In this document: piece by piece, positions 33,106-33,946 of the stretch
Position numbering within the stretch: the first letter of the stretch is position 1
Layout: each line of letters begins with the position of its first letter
Assembly (NCBI GenBank): GCA_022566735.1
Contig: JADFIG010000035.1
Span: 1 to 33,946, forward strand
Origin: Pseudomonadota bacterium
Lineage (GTDB): Bacteria; Pseudomonadota; Gammaproteobacteria; Burkholderiales; Burkholderiaceae_C
Reading direction: 5' to 3'
Length of the DNA: 33,946 nt
Translations under genes and position numbers: made by a program
Notes under the pieces: model-generated
Seen by the model: only the letters and a program-made list of their open reading frames with translations
Told to the model about the DNA's origin: nothing
Database searches by the model: none

Positions 33106-33919
33106 GGAGCTTGGAGGCCAGGGCCTTGATGGCCTGGGCCGCGTCGCAGCCGGGGTAGTTCTCAAGCATCAGCTGGCGCTTGAGCACGGCCTGGCGCACC
33201 GCAGGGTCGGCCTTGACCTCGCCCATCAGCTCCAGCCGGAAGGCCTGGCCGGGCTGCGGGCCGACAAAGCGCTGCAGCACCTGCTGCAACTGGCCGCAGA
33301 TCAGCTTGCCCTCGCCGACGCGGTTGGCCTGGTTGACGAGCAAGCCCACCTGGCGACGGTCTTGCTGGGTGGCCAGCACCTTGATCGTCGCGTAGGCATC
33401 GGTCAGTGACGTGGGCTCGGGGGTGGCCACCACCAGCACATCCGCCGCCAGAGAAATCGCGTAGAGCACCACGTCCGAGATGCCGGCACCGGTGTCCAGC
33501 AGCACCCAGTCGAAGCGCGGCTTGACGAGGTCGATGATGTGCAGCAGCTTGTCGCGGACCTCCGGCGTCAGGCGCGAATACTCGACCATGCCCGAGCCGG
33601 CCAGCAGCACGCTGAAGCCACCGGGCGCCGGCAGGATGGCCTGCTCCAGGGTCGCCTTCTCGGTGAAGACGTCGTGCAGGGTCAGCTTGGGGTGCAGGTT
33701 CAGCACCACATCGAGATTGGCCAGGCCGAGGTCGGCGTCCAGCACCAGCACCCTCTGGCCACGCGCGGCCAGCGCCGCTGCGAGGTTGGCGGTGACGAAG
33801 GTCTTGCCGACGCCGCCCTTGCCGCTGGTGACGGCAAGCGTGCGCGCGCCGCTGCGCGCGGGTCGCGGCGGCGGCGCGGCCGACGTGGCGTAAGCAGCAG
33901 GATCGGGGGTCATGCTCAT
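33098..33919 (-). CDS. MinD/ParA-family ATPase, FlhG/FleN-like
   Basis: A 273-residue P-loop ATPase with the deviant Walker A of the MinD group, TSGKGGVGKTFVTANLA (signature Lys34, Lys39). LVLDADLGLANLDVVLNLHPKLTLHDV and LLAGSGM are typical of FlhG/FleN, the regulator of flagellar number that works with FlhF. WVLLDTGAGISDVVL is the Walker B region and VATPEPTSLTDAYATIK the switch segment. No strong C-terminal amphipathic targeting helix is obvious. The ATG at 33919 has AGGA 6 bases upstream. FlhF would be expected directly upstream, but the window ends 27 bases later. Other MinD-like roles, such as chromosome or polar-protein positioning, are not excluded. Confidence 0.83.
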   Translation of the reverse strand: MSMTPDPAAYATSAAPPPRPARSGARTLAVTSGKGGVGKTFVTANLAAALAARGQRVLVLDADLGLANLDVVLNLHPKLTLHDVFTEKATLEQAILPAPGGFSVLLAGSGMVEYSRLTPEVRDKLLHIIDLVKPRFDWVLLDTGAGISDVVLYAISLAADVLVVATPEPTSLTDAYATIKVLATQQDRRQVGLLVNQANRVGEGKLICGQLQQVLQRFVGPQPGQAFRLELMGEVKADPAVRQAVLKRQLMLENYPGCDAAQAIKALASKLLG

Positions 33920-33946
33920 GGCGTGTCCTGTTGCGTTTCGAGATTC

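Overview
The window joins two unrelated pieces of DNA. Positions 1 to about 2,920 carry part of a branched-chain amino acid type ABC uptake operon (binding protein, LivH, truncated LivM). Its codon use is softer and less GC-rich, with many ATT, TTT, TAT and GAA codons, and resembles an alphaproteobacterium. At about 2,905-2,923 livM breaks off inside a conserved motif and, on the other strand, the first codons of an antitoxin gene begin. From there to 33,946 the DNA is uniformly GC-rich with strong GCC/CTG/GGC bias. Its gene content and neighbour pairs (fkpB-ispH, serS with tRNA-Ser, radC-smr, ppc, pgl-edd-eda, an FlhG-like ATPase) suggest a Burkholderiales betaproteobacterium related to Leptothrix, Sphaerotilus or Roseateles. 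I think the join is more likely a contig chimera than a natural event, so the two parts should be read separately.

Region 3.0-13.1 kb is a surface-polysaccharide locus. rfbB and rfbD (dTDP-rhamnose pathway) run leftward. From the same 220-base intergenic region a rightward series begins: an NDP-sugar pyrophosphorylase with hexapeptide repeats, a GT39-type membrane glycosyltransferase, UDP-glucuronate 4-epimerase, UDP-glucose 6-dehydrogenase, a polyprenyl-phosphate GT2 glycosyltransferase, a SAM methyltransferase and a GtrA-type flippase. Together they could make UDP-GlcA and UDP-GalA, load a sugar onto a lipid carrier, flip it and attach it to an envelope glycan in the periplasm. The donor sugar is inference.

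Region 13.2-16.2 kb holds a leftward envelope-stress or metal two-component set: a CpxP/Spy-like Met/His-rich periplasmic protein, an OmpR-family regulator and a histidine kinase. Phased TTTAC-like repeats lie upstream of the first gene. ppc (PEP carboxylase) follows at 16.2-19.1 kb.

Region 19.2-27.3 kb is a carbohydrate uptake and catabolism operon read leftward: TonB-dependent receptor, SLC45/GPH-like MFS permease, 6-phosphogluconolactonase, Edd, Eda. A divergent LacI-family regulator sits at its head. The operon links sugar import directly to the Entner-Doudoroff pathway. The LacI protein appears to lack about 30 residues of its effector domain.

Region 27.3-33.9 kb is housekeeping: an inverted pair of perfect DnaA boxes, tRNA-Ser(CGA) with its terminator, serS, ispH-fkpB, radC-smr, an orphan TonB-family protein, a truncated haemoglobin and an FlhG/MinD-like ATPase. 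No rRNA, CRISPR array, transposase or phage gene is visible. No stretch longer than 300 bases lacks a gene.
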